64,000 nucleotides of DNA from Comamonas avium (GCF_014836675.1 NZ_JACSQK010000001.1:270334-334333), one strand, 5' to 3'; counted from the stretch's first letter, positions 46,815 through 57,200 are shown. Translations and numbers: made by a program. The notes: generated by a model from the sequence alone, not told the origin.

Positions 46815-46850
46815 AAAAAAGCCCGGTGAGCTTTGATCACCGGGCTTTTT
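46815..46850. terminator. Bidirectional terminator
   Basis: AAAAAAGCCCGGTGA (46815-46829) pairs with TCACCGGGCTTTTT (46837-46850); 7-nt loop, A-tract and T-tract on the two sides. Serves the minus-strand alpA gene. Confidence 0.9.
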
Positions 46851-46874
46851 GTTTTGTGGAATCCAAATCTGAGT

Positions 46875-47096
46875 TCAATTCAGGGCTTCAACCAGCGCGA
46901 CAGTGGGGCGGCTTTCCAGCCACTCGTCCACGTTGTCGGCCTTCCAGCCAACTGCGCGGGGGCCCAGCTGGATGGGGGGCGGGAAGCCTTCGTTCAGCAT
47001 CCAGTTACGCAGCGTTGATTTTGAGATGCCCAGCTTTTCAAGCAGCGTGGTGCGGCGATAGATAAGGATTTGAGTTTTTGCCATTGTGGTGCTCAT
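46875..47096 (-). CDS. AlpA-family phage transcriptional regulator (excisionase-like)
   Basis: The 73-residue protein carries a winged helix-turn-helix of the AlpA/MerR-like class: TTLLEKLGISKSTLRNWMLN, then FPPPIQLGPRAVGWKADNVD and EWLESRP. AlpA proteins activate integrase/excision genes in P4-like elements. Start overlaps the stop of the DUF4406 gene (ATGA at 47093-47096), so they are co-translated; an internal ATG at 47084 is possible. Confidence 0.85.
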   Translation of the reverse strand: MSTTMAKTQILIYRRTTLLEKLGISKSTLRNWMLNEGFPPPIQLGPRAVGWKADNVDEWLESRPTVALVEALN

Positions 47097-47566
47097 GCGG
47101 GAATGGGTGGTTGTTCGGGGCGTAGCGATGGCTTGCTTGCCAGTTGCTGCAACTGTTCTTGCAGCACGTCGTCTTGTTTTACGTGCTCATAAACCGCCAA
47201 CCCCAGCTGCTTGGCCACCATGTATTCCAGGCTGGCTCCCGTGGGCTGTTGCCAGCCGGGCAGCAGGTAGATGGCGTGACAGGTCATGAGCTGGCTGACG
47301 CCCATGCGCATGTATGCGGTCCAACTGCAGTTATCGTTTACGTCCGGTACGGGGTTCTCGGCGGGGTTTTCTACATGCCAAGCCCTTTTCCGTAAGCGTG
47401 CTGCAGCGTCGTGAAAGGCGGGGTAGTTGTTATCTGGCAGGCCCGTCATGGGGCCAGCAATGTAGATGCGCTGGGGCACCCATGCATCAGCCACATCTGC
47501 ATGGTGCTGATGCAGTGGAGTTCTATTTTTTGCTAGAGACAAAGTCACCAAAGCGCTGGCACTCAT
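47093..47566 (-). CDS. DUF4406 phage-type protein (nucleoside deoxyribosyltransferase-like fold)
   Basis: The core QRIYIAGPMTGLPDNNYPAF with CHAIYLLPGWQQPTGASLEY marks DUF4406, a Rossmann-like family related to nucleoside 2-deoxyribosyltransferases and common in phages. The first 30 residues before WVPQRIYIAG are not conserved-looking; a GTG at 47494 may be the true start, since the longer form overlaps phage-gene debris on the other strand. It is followed by alpA. Confidence 0.7.
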   Translation of the reverse strand: MSASALVTLSLAKNRTPLHQHHADVADAWVPQRIYIAGPMTGLPDNNYPAFHDAAARLRKRAWHVENPAENPVPDVNDNCSWTAYMRMGVSQLMTCHAIYLLPGWQQPTGASLEYMVAKQLGLAVYEHVKQDDVLQEQLQQLASKPSLRPEQPPIPA

Positions 47567-47856
47567 CCACGATCAAGCGGGTGGCCATGCGCCAGCCGGT
47601 AGACCGGGTTGAGGGCACGCTGGAAATGTGCGTGTGAACCTTGATGAATAAGGACAACAAGACCAGTGGTGATTTCAAGGAAATTGACCTGCTGGGCCGC
47701 CAGATTGAGCGTCTGGCCCGAGTGCACAAGTACAGCGAGACGGGCAAGGAAAGCGACCTGAACCCAAAGATTGACGCTGGCCCCAAGGCGCAGCCTGAGC
47801 GCAATCAGCTCGGTGGTCAGGAGAGGCTGGAAAAGCTCACTCAGAAGGCCAATTGA
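47545..47856 (+). pseudogene. Phage terminase N-terminal fragment, interrupted
   Basis: In one frame the plus strand reads SPKRWHSSTIKRVAMRQPVD, VEGTLEMCV, an in-frame TGA at 47635-47637, then MNKDNKTSGDFKEIDLLGRQ, ERLARVHKYSETGKESDLNP and ends at 47856. The second half resembles the region of phage terminase subunits that reads ..DFKEIDLLGRQ.ERLARV.. before the ATPase domain, which is missing here. From ATG 47644 a 70-residue peptide could still be made. Assignment is from memory of the family and needs a database search. Confidence 0.5.
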
Positions 47857-47914
47857 AGTTGATATTAGTGGTCAGTAGCTGACCGTTAAAAACCAATAGG
47901 TGAGCAGTCGCCCT

Positions 47915-47973
47915 AATGAAAAAGCCCCTTTCGGGGCTTTTATGGGTTGCGTTGAACCCTGAATTTGGCGGAA
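47915..47973. repeat. Proximal 59-bp direct repeat of the selC island (contains the tRNA 3' end)
   Basis: Partner of 43218-43276. It covers the selC terminator and the last 8 bases of the tRNA gene (TTCCGCCA on the minus strand). Confidence 0.85.
47919..47941 (-). terminator. Terminator of selC
   Basis: On the minus strand AAAAGCCCC-GAAA-GGGGCTTTTT, a perfect stem with tetraloop, 25 bp after the tRNA 3' end. Confidence 0.88.
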
Positions 47974-48061
47974 GACAGCTGGAGTCGAACCAACCCAGGA
48001 GTGACTGACACCCCTCACCGGGTTTGAAGCCCGGCCGCACCACCGGGCACGATTGCCTTCC
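47966..48061 (-). tRNA. selC: tRNA-Sec (anticodon TCA)
   Basis: A 96-nt tRNA on the minus strand starting GGAAGGCAATCGTGCCCGGT. It has the hallmarks of bacterial tRNA-Sec: an 8-bp acceptor stem (GGAAGGCA with TGTCTTCC), anticodon loop CTTCAAA containing TCA, a long variable arm (GTGAGGGGTGTCAGTCACTC) and TTCGACTCC in the T-loop; discriminator G and encoded CCA. It is charged with serine, converted by SelA and delivered by SelB. It lies 68 bp after selB and serves as the island attachment site. Confidence 0.95.
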
Positions 48062-48129
48062 TTAGAAGAAGTTGCAGATTGTAGCGCGCAGTGGGTGTCG
48101 TTTGCCGCAAGTGCAAGTCAAACGCGGTA

Positions 48130-50052
48130 TCAGCTTTGGGTATGCCACTGCGTATCGGGGCGCAGAACGTGGGCATCGCGCACGCGGCGCGTGTAGCCCA
48201 GGCGGTCAAAGCATTCAATGATCTGGATAGCGCGCTTGCGGCCCAGACCTGTGACATCGCGGAACTCGCGTGCCACCACTTCGCCGTTGGGGGTGGCGCT
48301 GGCCAGCTCTTTGATGGTGCGGGCCAGCTCATCCATGTTGGAAGCGGTGTAGAACAAGTCTTTGACCACCTGAAACACCAAGCCCTGGCGGGCCAGTTTG
48401 CGCAGTAGCTGGCGCACAACTTCTTCGCCTGTGCCGGTGTCTGCGGCCAAGTCACGCACCCATGGTGGGTCAAAGCGGCCTGCGTCCAGCAGGGGCAGCA
48501 GTTGCTCTGACAAGGCTTGCTCCTGGGCGCTGAACTGCACGCTGTGGCTGGGCAGGTGCAGCCACGCGCCGCTGCTGGCCAGTTGTTGGTCTTGCAGCAG
48601 CTGATCAATCAATGCTCGCCACAGTTTGTCGTGCTGGCTGTGTACCAGACCGGGCCATGCCATGCGGCGCAGGCGGGCGGCGTTAATGCCGGGCTCGTCG
48701 GGGTACTTGTCGTGAAAGCGGGCAATAGTGTCCATGACCTGCTGCTGCAGTTGCTGCCAGCGTGCGCTGTCAAGCAGCAGTGCGTCGCCATCGGTTTGTG
48801 CAATACGCTGGGTGCCGGGTAAGTCCATGCCATCCATGGCGCGGCCACTCAGGCGCTGTAGTTGCGACAAGCTGATGCCGTGTGCCGCATGCGTTACTAA
48901 GGCCGCAGGTGCGCCTGTAGTAACCAGCGACTCCAGCGCTTGCAGATAGGCCAAACGCGCAGCACTGCGGCGCTTGCGGGCCGGGGCGTAGGGGTCAAGC
49001 ACCATGCCGCCCGCAATGGTGCGGCTGGCTTGGGCATTGCGAATGATGAGGCGGTCGCCCGGAATCGCGTAGACGGGGTGGTCCAGCACCAGTTGTGCGG
49101 CCACTTCCGTGCCCGGTTCAATCGCGCCATCTTGCAGCAGGGCTACGTGAGCGGTGCAGCGCTGGGTGCCAATGTGCACATGCACGGCGGTCCACTGCTG
49201 CATGGGCGGGGCTTCTGCCAGCAGGTGCAGGCGAATGTCAATGCGGTCACTGGCCTGCAGCACGCGCGCGTCGGCGATCCAGTCGCCGCGAATGATGTCC
49301 TCTTTGGCAATGCCTGCCAGATTCAGTGCGCAGCGCTGGCCCGCCAAGCCCACTTGTGCCGCCTGATTTTGTGCGTGGATGCTGCGCACGCGCACGGCTT
49401 GACCACTGGCCGAGTGCTGCAACACATCGCCCACAGCGACTTGGCCGCTGAACACGGTGCCCGTCACCACCGTGCCTTGGCCGGGCAGGGTGAAAACGCG
49501 GTCTACCGCCAGGCGGAACAGCCCGTCTTGGGGCCTGGAAGGCATCATCAGCGCCTGTACTTCCAGGTACTCGCGCAGCGCCTGCACACCGCGGTCGCCG
49601 GGTTGGCTGGCTGCCGTTTCAAAAATTGGGCTTTCGTGCAGGCTGGAGACGGACAGGATGGCTGCAATTTCCAGCCTCACTTCTTCGATGCGCTGGGGCA
49701 GCACGCGGTCCACCTTGGTCAGGGCGACGGTGCCTTTTTTGACACCCAGCAGCTGCAAAATTTCAAGGTGCTCCAGCGTTTGCGGCATCACCCCGTCGTC
49801 GGCTGCCACCACCAGCAAGGCGTGGTCAATGCCCACAGCGCCGGCGGCCATGGTGTGCACAAAGCGTTCATGGCCGGGTACGTCAATGATGCCCAGCACA
49901 TCTCCGTTGGGCAGGGGGGCATAGGCATAGCCCAGCTCAATCGAAATGCCCCGCGATTTTTCTTCTTTGAGGCGGTCAGTTTCCACGCCCGTGAGGGCGC
50001 GCACCAACGTGGTTTTGCCGTGGTCAATGTGTCCAGCGGTACCGATGATCAT
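48130..50052 (-). CDS. selB: Selenocysteine-specific elongation factor SelB
   Basis: SelB brings Sec-tRNA to UGA codons next to a SECIS hairpin. The 640-residue protein begins MIIGTAGHIDHGKTTLVRAL (G1 at residues 7-15), has DVPGHERFVHTM and ALTKVDRV GTPase motifs, an EF-Tu-like domain II/III region, and four C-terminal winged helices (about 380-640; GLGRKRAIQIIECFDRLGYT near the end) that bind SECIS. Gene order fdo-fdhE-selA-selB-selC on one strand. Confidence 0.96.
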   Translation of the reverse strand: MIIGTAGHIDHGKTTLVRALTGVETDRLKEEKSRGISIELGYAYAPLPNGDVLGIIDVPGHERFVHTMAAGAVGIDHALLVVAADDGVMPQTLEHLEILQLLGVKKGTVALTKVDRVLPQRIEEVRLEIAAILSVSSLHESPIFETAASQPGDRGVQALREYLEVQALMMPSRPQDGLFRLAVDRVFTLPGQGTVVTGTVFSGQVAVGDVLQHSASGQAVRVRSIHAQNQAAQVGLAGQRCALNLAGIAKEDIIRGDWIADARVLQASDRIDIRLHLLAEAPPMQQWTAVHVHIGTQRCTAHVALLQDGAIEPGTEVAAQLVLDHPVYAIPGDRLIIRNAQASRTIAGGMVLDPYAPARKRRSAARLAYLQALESLVTTGAPAALVTHAAHGISLSQLQRLSGRAMDGMDLPGTQRIAQTDGDALLLDSARWQQLQQQVMDTIARFHDKYPDEPGINAARLRRMAWPGLVHSQHDKLWRALIDQLLQDQQLASSGAWLHLPSHSVQFSAQEQALSEQLLPLLDAGRFDPPWVRDLAADTGTGEEVVRQLLRKLARQGLVFQVVKDLFYTASNMDELARTIKELASATPNGEVVAREFRDVTGLGRKRAIQIIECFDRLGYTRRVRDAHVLRPDTQWHTQS

Positions 50053-50132
50053 GCAAACACTTTCTAGTCAGCAAAAATATTTAAGCAAATATGCCTCTGG
50101 CGCTTATCTGGTAAGCGCTGGTAGCTATTGAT

Positions 50133-51536
50133 TTATTGAAGTGCGGCCAGTTGCTGCACAAACTGCGCTTGCATGGGCTCTTCCAGGCAGCGCAAGTCCA
50201 GCCAGAGTGCATCGTCGTGCAAGCGGCCAATGACCGGGCGGGGCAGGGCACGCAGGCGCACTTCCAGCTGGGTCAGCTGGCGGCCAGCTTGCTTGCCGCT
50301 GGCTGGGTAAAGCTTCAGCCCAAAACTGGGTAGGTTCTCTACGGGCAGGGCGCCACTACCAATTTGGCTGTGCATTGCGGCAGGCTCTACCACCCACGTA
50401 TCCCCCAGCACGGTTTGCAGCTGTGGTGCCAGGCTTTCGGCCTGGGCCTGCATTGCAGCTTGGGGGCGGGTGAACAGGCGCAGCGTGGTCAGACGTTCGG
50501 CCAGTTTTTCTGGGTGCAGGTACAGGCGCAGTGTGGGCTCCAGGGCGGCCAGCGTGAGTTTGCCCACGCGCAGGGCACGTTTCATGGGGTTCTTTTTGAT
50601 CTGCGCAATCAATTCCTTGCGGCCTACGATGATGCCCGCCTGGGGGCCGCCCAGCAGTTTGTCGCCCGAGAAGGTGACAATGTCGGCCCCGGCATCCACC
50701 GTTTCTCGTACGGTCACTTCGTGGGGCAGGCCCCAGTGGCGCAGATCGACCAAAGTGCCGCTGCCCAGATCCACCATCATGTTCAGGCCGCGCTCATGGG
50801 CCATGGCTGTGACTTCAGCGTCTGAGACACTTTTGGTAAAGCCCATCACTGCGTAGTTGCTGGTGTGTACCTTCATCAGCAAGGCGGTGCGATCGCTGAT
50901 GGCTTCTGCATAGTCTTTGGCGTGGGTGCGATTGGTGGTGCCCACTTCGAGCAGCTGGCACCCGGCACGTTTCATGATGTCGGGGATGCGGAACGCACCG
51001 CCAATTTCCACCAGCTCGCCGCGTGAGACCACAACCTCTTTGCTTGGAGCCAGGGTGGACAGCGCCAGCAGCACGGCAGCAGCATTGTTGTTGACGATGG
51101 TGGCAGCCTCGGCGCCGGTCAGCTCGCAAATCAGGGCTTCAACCAGATCATCGCGGTCGCCACGGCCACCGGTTTCGAGGTCGTATTCCAGGTTGGCAGG
51201 GTTGGTCAGTGCTTCGACCACTGCATCCACGGCCTCTTGAGGCAGCAGGGCACGGCCCAAATTGGTGTGCAGCACCGTACCCGTGAGGTTGAACACGCTT
51301 TTCAGGCGGGGGGCAAAACGCTCGGTCAAGCGGCTTTGTACGGCCTGGGTCAAAGCGTCAGCGCTGACTTGTCCGGCTTGCAGGCTGCCATCGAGCAGGT
51401 GGTGACGCAGGCCATCGAGCACATGCCGTACTGCATCGGTCGTGCTGGAGCGACCAAATTCAATCTGCAAGCCTTGCAAGACGGGGTGTTGGAGCAGTTT
51501 GTCAACCGAGGGAAGACGTGGGGCGGCAGTGTTCAA
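50133..51536 (-). CDS. selA: L-seryl-tRNA(Sec) selenium transferase SelA
   Basis: SelA is the PLP enzyme that turns Ser-tRNA-Sec into Sec-tRNA-Sec with selenophosphate. The product (467 residues from TTG 51536) has [47 protein letters not shown] and the PLP-lysine segment [14 protein letters not shown]. An upstream in-frame GTG at 51602 would run through the fdhE terminator, so TTG 51536 (GAGAG upstream) is favoured. selB follows after 80 bp. Confidence 0.95.
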   Translation of the reverse strand: MNTAAPRLPSVDKLLQHPVLQGLQIEFGRSSTTDAVRHVLDGLRHHLLDGSLQAGQVSADALTQAVQSRLTERFAPRLKSVFNLTGTVLHTNLGRALLPQEAVDAVVEALTNPANLEYDLETGGRGDRDDLVEALICELTGAEAATIVNNNAAAVLLALSTLAPSKEVVVSRGELVEIGGAFRIPDIMKRAGCQLLEVGTTNRTHAKDYAEAISDRTALLMKVHTSNYAVMGFTKSVSDAEVTAMAHERGLNMMVDLGSGTLVDLRHWGLPHEVTVRETVDAGADIVTFSGDKLLGGPQAGIIVGRKELIAQIKKNPMKRALRVGKLTLAALEPTLRLYLHPEKLAERLTTLRLFTRPQAAMQAQAESLAPQLQTVLGDTWVVEPAAMHSQIGSGALPVENLPSFGLKLYPASGKQAGRQLTQLEVRLRALPRPVIGRLHDDALWLDLRCLEEPMQAQFVQQLAALQ

Positions 51537-51562
51537 TGCAGCACTCTCAATGTGAAAACAAT

Positions 51563-51588
51563 AAAAAAAGGCCGCCGCAGCGGCCTTT
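51563..51588 (-). terminator. Terminator between fdhE and selA
   Basis: On the minus strand AAAGGCCGC-TGCG-GCGGCCTTTTTTT. It partly insulates selA-selB from the formate dehydrogenase operon. Confidence 0.85.
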
Positions 51589-51608
51589 CGGCAAGTGGGC
51601 ACAAGTGC

Positions 51609-52583
51609 TTATTCTGCCGCAGGGTCAACCAGAGCTTCGTCTTGGTTTTCTGTCTGCTCTTGCGAGACAGCGACAAATAGCAAGGGGTTCGCACTGGCGC
51701 GCTTGAACGTGGTGCTTTCGCTCATCAGCAAATCCAGCATCAAGCTGGCCAAGTCGTCTGCCAATGGTTCTGCCATCGGGTCTTTTTCTTGATTGACGAT
51801 TTTGCGGTAGGTGCCGCATTCATCACAGGTTTCTGCTGTGATAACGTCTTTGCTGCCCTCAATGGTCTGGTAGTGAATGCCTGCAGTGGACTCGCAGTGC
51901 GAGCACTTCACGCGCACCATATGCCACTCGGTACAGCAAGTGCTGCAGTGCAGGTAGCGGTGGCCGTTGGCCTTGCCGCCAATGCGCAGAACGCTGGCCA
52001 CAGGTTCGCTGGCGCAAACAGGGCAGATGGAGGCCGGGTCGGTGTAAGGCACATCTGCTGCATTCAAGGCCGCTGCGCGCTTGGCGTAGGTGACCTGCAA
52101 AGCAGCCATGATGAAAGGTGCCATGCCAATGTGGCGGGCAGCGACTTCTTTTTCCAGCAGACGTTGAGCGATCTCATCGCGCTCTTCGTGGCTCAGTTCG
52201 CGCAAGGACTGAATCAAGGGCTGTAATGGCTCTGGCAGACCTTCGCTGCCTGCCAGGGTATCGAGCATGGCATTGAGTACTTGGTGCCATGCCGGATCGA
52301 TGTGCTCAGCTGCAGGCAGCAAGGGCATGGAGTGCTGCTGTGCACGAGCCACGTCCGTTGTGTTCAGTGCTTGCAACTCTACTTTGGAGACAGCTGCATG
52401 CTGTGCATCCACAATTTTAGCTGCAAATTGCAGGTAATCGGCAATCGGATTGCCTTCGGAAAGCTGACGCAGTCGGGCTGCGCGCTCGGCAAACAGGCTG
52501 GCTACTTGAGGCAGCAGGATGCGAGGGAAGGAAGTCTTGTCCAGCGATTCAATTTCGCCGGGCTGAAGAATGCGTTGTTGCAT
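51609..52583 (-). CDS. fdhE: Formate dehydrogenase accessory protein FdhE
   Basis: FdhE is a rubredoxin-like protein needed for assembly of active membrane formate dehydrogenase, thought to act on the catalytic subunit before Tat export. The 324-residue protein has four Cys pairs in its C-terminal half: CPVCASEP, HCSTCCTEW, KCSHCESTA and CDECGTYRK. It lies directly downstream of fdoI. Confidence 0.95.
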   Translation of the reverse strand: MQQRILQPGEIESLDKTSFPRILLPQVASLFAERAARLRQLSEGNPIADYLQFAAKIVDAQHAAVSKVELQALNTTDVARAQQHSMPLLPAAEHIDPAWHQVLNAMLDTLAGSEGLPEPLQPLIQSLRELSHEERDEIAQRLLEKEVAARHIGMAPFIMAALQVTYAKRAAALNAADVPYTDPASICPVCASEPVASVLRIGGKANGHRYLHCSTCCTEWHMVRVKCSHCESTAGIHYQTIEGSKDVITAETCDECGTYRKIVNQEKDPMAEPLADDLASLMLDLLMSESTTFKRASANPLLFVAVSQEQTENQDEALVDPAAE

Positions 52584-52606
52584 GAAAAGGGGTTCCCTAA
52601 ATTGAA

Positions 52607-52642
52607 GCCGCCGGTACGCCCAGCATGGGCTGTACCGGCGGC
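52607..52642 (-). promoter_or_regulatory. Very stable intercistronic hairpin between fdoI and fdhE
   Basis: GCCGCCGGTAC (52607-52617) pairs perfectly with GTACCGGCGGC (52632-52642), and GCCCA/TGGGC stack inside it. No T-run follows on either strand, so it is more likely an mRNA stabiliser or processing site. Confidence 0.65.
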
Positions 52643-52690
52643 AATCAACAAGCGTCTAAGTGACTTTTATTTCGCGGCCAAACCAGCGAC

Positions 52691-53317
52691 TTAGTCGTTG
52701 TCGCCGGTCATCTTGCGATACCAGCCGCGGTGGTGTTGCTTGGCCCAAGCACGTGTGACTGTGCCATACAACATTGCGCGAATGGTTCCACGGGTCCAAA
52801 TAGCCGCGTAGACGTGCATGACGATCAGGCCAATCATCCATACTGCTGCAATAGCATGCAGGACGGATGCTGTGCGGACCAGGTCCACAGGCAGGTTCCA
52901 CCAAGCGCGCCACATCAGAAAACCGGTGATGGTGATCAATGCCATGCCAATGACCAGACCCCAGAACAACAGCTTTTGACCGCCGTTGTACTTGCCTTGT
53001 TCAGGCATGTCGTGGTCATCACCATCAATCATTTTGTTCACGTTCTTGAGCCACTCGATATCGCGAGGCTCAATCACGTTCAAGCGCCAGAAGCGGAACG
53101 CCATGATGATGAAGAACACAGCCATCACTACACCAATGTAGGGGTGCAGGATGCGGGTCCAGGGTCCGCCACCGAACAATTGAGTCAGTGGGAAGAACGC
53201 TGGATGAAAGAACGCCAAGCCAGACAGAGCCAGCAAGATGAAGCAAATGCCTACCACCCAGTGGTTGGCGCGCTCCGATGCGTTATAGCGCACGAGGTCG
53301 CGTGGATTGCGTTTCAT
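52691..53317 (-). CDS. fdoI: Formate dehydrogenase, cytochrome b556 (gamma) subunit
   Basis: The 208-residue membrane subunit has four helices and passes electrons from the Fe-S subunit to quinone via two b haems. It begins [20 protein letters not shown]; His ligands lie in [23 protein letters not shown] and the last helix ([20 protein letters not shown]). It overlaps fdoH by 4 bases. Confidence 0.94.
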   Translation of the reverse strand: MKRNPRDLVRYNASERANHWVVGICFILLALSGLAFFHPAFFPLTQLFGGGPWTRILHPYIGVVMAVFFIIMAFRFWRLNVIEPRDIEWLKNVNKMIDGDDHDMPEQGKYNGGQKLLFWGLVIGMALITITGFLMWRAWWNLPVDLVRTASVLHAIAAVWMIGLIVMHVYAAIWTRGTIRAMLYGTVTRAWAKQHHRGWYRKMTGDND

Positions 53318-54243
53318 TGGCCGTTCTCCTTCTTGTCGGCTGCTGCATCCTTGCGGTCCATTTCATCTTCCAATTCTTTGGACACGTCGTTCGGGCCCTT
53401 GGTGATGTAATGGAACAGGCTGCCGACAGCGGCTGCGCCCAAAGCTGCCATGGCCAGAGGCTTGGCAACACCCTTCCACAGAGAAACCATGGGGCTGATC
53501 TTGGGATCATCCGGCAGGCCCTTGTAGAGCGATGGCTTGTCAGCGTGGTGCAACACGTACATGACATGTGTACCGCCGACTGCAGCTGGGTCATACAAAC
53601 CAGCATTGGCATAACCACGGTTTTGCAAATCGCCAATGCGGCGTTCTGCTTGCTCATGCATTGCTTTCTTGGTGCCAAACATGATGGCACCCGTTGGACA
53701 AGTCTTGACGCAAGCAGGCTCGCGGCCCACAGCCACGCGGTCAGAACACAAGGTGCACTTGTACGCCTTGTGGTCCTTCTTGGAGATGCGTGGAATGTTG
53801 AACGGACAGCCTGTTATGCAGTAACCGCAACCCACACACTGGTCTTGTTGAAAGTCCACGATGCCGTTGGCGTACTGCACGATCGCACCAGGCGATGGGC
53901 AGGCCTTCAGGCAACCGGGGTCTTCACAGTGCATACAGCCGTCCTTGCGGATCAGCCATTCCAGATTGCCTGTTGCTTCGTTTTCGTACTCGGCAAAGCG
54001 CATGACAGTCCAGGACTCGGCCGTGAGGTCGGTAGGATTGTCATAAACGCCAGCAGCCAAAGTGCCGACTTCGTCGCGCAGGTCGTTCCATTCCATGCAC
54101 GCTGTTTGGCAAGCCTTGCAGCCAATGCATTTGGAGACGTCAATCAGCTTGGCCACTTCTCCACCATGCGCACCGCGTGCGCTGGGGGAAGGGGTAGTGG
54201 TCGCGGAGCGACGCTTGATATCGAGGGACATGGTTGAAGACAT
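53314..54243 (-). CDS. fdoH: Formate dehydrogenase, iron-sulfur (beta) subunit
   Basis: The 309-residue subunit has four [4Fe-4S] Cys clusters: [35 protein letters not shown] and CTLCSDR..CVKTC, and a C-terminal membrane helix ([19 protein letters not shown]) that anchors the complex. Electron relay from the Mo/W site to the cytochrome. 13 bp after fdoG. Confidence 0.95.
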   Translation of the reverse strand: MSSTMSLDIKRRSATTTPSPSARGAHGGEVAKLIDVSKCIGCKACQTACMEWNDLRDEVGTLAAGVYDNPTDLTAESWTVMRFAEYENEATGNLEWLIRKDGCMHCEDPGCLKACPSPGAIVQYANGIVDFQQDQCVGCGYCITGCPFNIPRISKKDHKAYKCTLCSDRVAVGREPACVKTCPTGAIMFGTKKAMHEQAERRIGDLQNRGYANAGLYDPAAVGGTHVMYVLHHADKPSLYKGLPDDPKISPMVSLWKGVAKPLAMAALGAAAVGSLFHYITKGPNDVSKELEDEMDRKDAAADKKENGQ

Positions 54244-54256
54244 CAGCTATTTCTCC

Positions 54257-57200
54257 TTATGCCTTCTCGACCTTGACCAGGAAGGTCTTGGACTCAGGGG
54301 TGTAGCTGTTGCCGTCACCAATCGAGGCGGTCAGATTGTTCGCCAGGTAGCCCTTGCGTCCAGTTGACGAGAAGCCCCAGTGAATGGGCACACCCACGTG
54401 GTGGATGGTCTTGCCGTCAATCTGCATGGGCTTGATGCGCTTGGTAACTACAGCAGCGGCCTTTACAAAACCGCGTTTTGAGGAAACCTTGACCTTCTGA
54501 CCCGTCTCGATGCCCAGCTCCTTGGCCAGCGCTTCACCAATTTCGACAAACTGCTCAGGCTGAACAATGTTGTTCAACTGAACGTGCTTGGTCCAATAGT
54601 GGAAGTGCTCAGTCAGGCGGTAAGTGGTGCCTACGTGTGGGTACTCCTTTGGATCGCCTGCAGTGCCCTTGGTTGATTCCAAGATACGTGCAGCAGGATT
54701 GATGACCGCCAGTTTGTTTTCTGGATACATCGGGTTGTAGCCCAATGGATTGTCAAACGCTTCGTAGTGCGTTGGGAACGGACCTTCGTTCATTCCCTTG
54801 CGAGCGAAGAAGCGGGCCACGCCTTCCGGATTCATCGTGAACGGGTTGCAGCTAGGCGGCAGTGTTGCACCAATGTCTGGTACGTCGGCGCCTGCCCACT
54901 TTGCACCATCCCACTTGACGAGCACGCGGTTCGGGTCGAAAGGCTTGCCTTGCGTGTCGCACGATGCACGGTTGTACAAAATGCGGCGGTTTGCAGGCCA
55001 TGCCCATGCCCAGTTCAGCGTATTGCCGATGCCGGTTGGGTCGCTGTTGTCGCGGCGAGCCATCTGGTTGCCCGAAGACGTCCAGCAGCCCGACCAGACC
55101 CAGCATCCGCCCATGGTGGTGCCGTCTGCACGCATTTCACCAAAGCCTGCCAGCTGTTCACCCGCCTTGCGAATGACCTTGCCGTCAGCATCGGTCAAAT
55201 CAACCAGTGCCTTGCCGTTGTATTCCTTGGCAATTTCCTCGGAAGTGGGGTGTGCAGCTTGCGCGTAAGGCCACCACAGGTTGACGATGGGGTCGGGGAA
55301 CTTGCCGCCGTCCGTTTCGTACAACTTTTTCATGCGCAGGTGCAGCCCGGACATGATGGCGATGTCAGTCTTTGCTTCACCAGGGGCATCAGCCGCTTTC
55401 CAGTGCCACTGCAGTACACGCGAAGAGCTCACTACTGCGCCATCTTCTTCGGCAAAGCAGGTGGTGGGCAAGCGGAATACTTCAGTCTGGATAGACGCGG
55501 TATCTACATCATTGAACTCGCCGTGGTTCTTCCAGAACTCGGAGGTTTCAGTGACCAGCGGGTCCATGATCACCAAGAACTTCAGCTTCTTCAAGCCTTC
55601 ACGTACGTTGTTCGAGTTCGCCAGCGCAGCCAATGGGTTAAAGCCCTGGGCAATGTAACCATTGACCTTGCCTTGCACCATCATGTCTGTGATCTGCAGC
55701 ATGTCGTACTGCTTGTCCAGCTTGGGCAGGTAATCGAACGCCCAGTTGTTTTCAGCAGTTGCAGCAGGGCCGAACCATGCCTTCATCAGGTTGACGTGGA
55801 ACTTGGGCGTGTTCTGCCAGAAGTTCATCTGACCCGGACGCAGCGTCTTGGGTGTGCGAGCACCGATGTACTTCTCGTACTCTTGTTCGCTTTCGTTGGG
55901 TAGCGTCAGGTAACCCGGCAACGAAGCAGACAAGATACCCAGGTCAGTCAGACCTTGGATGTTGGAGTGACCACGCAGCGCATTCATACCGCCGCCAGCA
56001 ACCCCAATGTTGCCGCACAGCAGCTGAATCATGGCGCCGGTACGCAGCATCTGTGCACCGGTGGTGTGCTGTGTCCAGCCCAGGGCGTACATGATGGTGG
56101 CGACACGGCCTGCTTCAGCAGTCGATGCAAACTTCTCCGCTACGTGCAGGAACTTTGCCTTGGGTGTACCGCAGATGCTTTCCACTTTTTCAGGTGTATA
56201 GCCTGCGTAGTGGCGTTTGAGCCACTGGTACACGCAGCGTGGGTGCTGCAGTGAAGGATCGACCTTTACAAAGCCGTCTTCACCCATCTCGTAGTCCCAC
56301 GACGATTTGTCGTAAGTACGAGTTTCGGGGTTGTAACCCGAGAAGATGCCTTCGTCGAACGCAAAGTCCTCACGCACGATAAACGAGAAGTCTGTGTAGT
56401 TCTTCACGTACTCGTGGTGGATCTTGTCGTTGGTCAACAAGTAATTAATGATGCCGCCGAGGAAAACGATGTCCGAACCCGAACGGATAGGGGCATAGAA
56501 ATCGGCAACCGAGGCAGAGCGGTTAAAGCGCGGGTCGACCACCATGAAGTGGGCACCGTTGTGCTCTTTCGCTTCTGTAACCCATTTGAATCCGCAAGGG
56601 TGTGCTTCTGCTGCGTTACCACCCATCACCAAGATGACATCAGCATTTTTGATGTCTTCCCAATGATTGGTCATGGCTCCACGGCCAAACGTCGGGGCAA
56701 GACCTGCCACCGTCGGGCCGTGTCAGACACGTGCTTGGTTATCGAGCGCCAGCAGACCCCAGGAACGGGCTACCTTGTGTGTGACGTAACCGGCTTCATT
56801 GCTGGAGGCCGAGGCGGCCAGCATGCCAGTGGTGAGCCAGCGGTTAACCGTCTGACCCTTTTCGTTCTTCTCAACGAAGTTGGCATCGCGGTCATCTTTC
56901 AGATGCTTGGCGATGCGGTTCAGTGCTTCGTCCCAGGACATGCGCTTCCACTCATTGGAGCCTGGAGCGCGGTACTCGGGGTACTGAAGGCGGTGGGGAC
57001 TGTGCACGAAGTCGAGCAGCGAAGCACCCTTGGGGCACAGTGTGCCGCGGTTGACAGGGTGATCGGGATCACCTTCAACGTGCATGACGGACAGCTTGGC
57101 ATTTTTCACGCCGTCGCTGTACGAATACATCAATAGACCACAACCGACCGAGCAGTACGTACATGTCTGCCGTGTAACGGTGGCTGCGGCCAGCTTGAAC

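Larger units (their letters stand above)
43218..47973. mobile_element. Prophage-derived island integrated at the 3' end of selC
   Basis: The segment is bounded by 59-bp direct repeats, one of which contains the 3' end of the intact tRNA-Sec gene: the usual outcome of tyrosine-integrase recombination into a tRNA gene. Inside are an AlpA regulator, a phage-type DUF4406 gene and a broken terminase N-terminus, together with GNAT, VOC and unknown genes of lower GC. No integrase is left, so it should now be immobile. Confidence 0.7.

Noticed and set aside
47635-47637. Second selenocysteine codon in the terminase-like frame next to selC
   Set aside because: No SECIS-like hairpin follows, the family does not use Sec, and the surroundings are prophage debris. 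An ordinary nonsense mutation is more likely.
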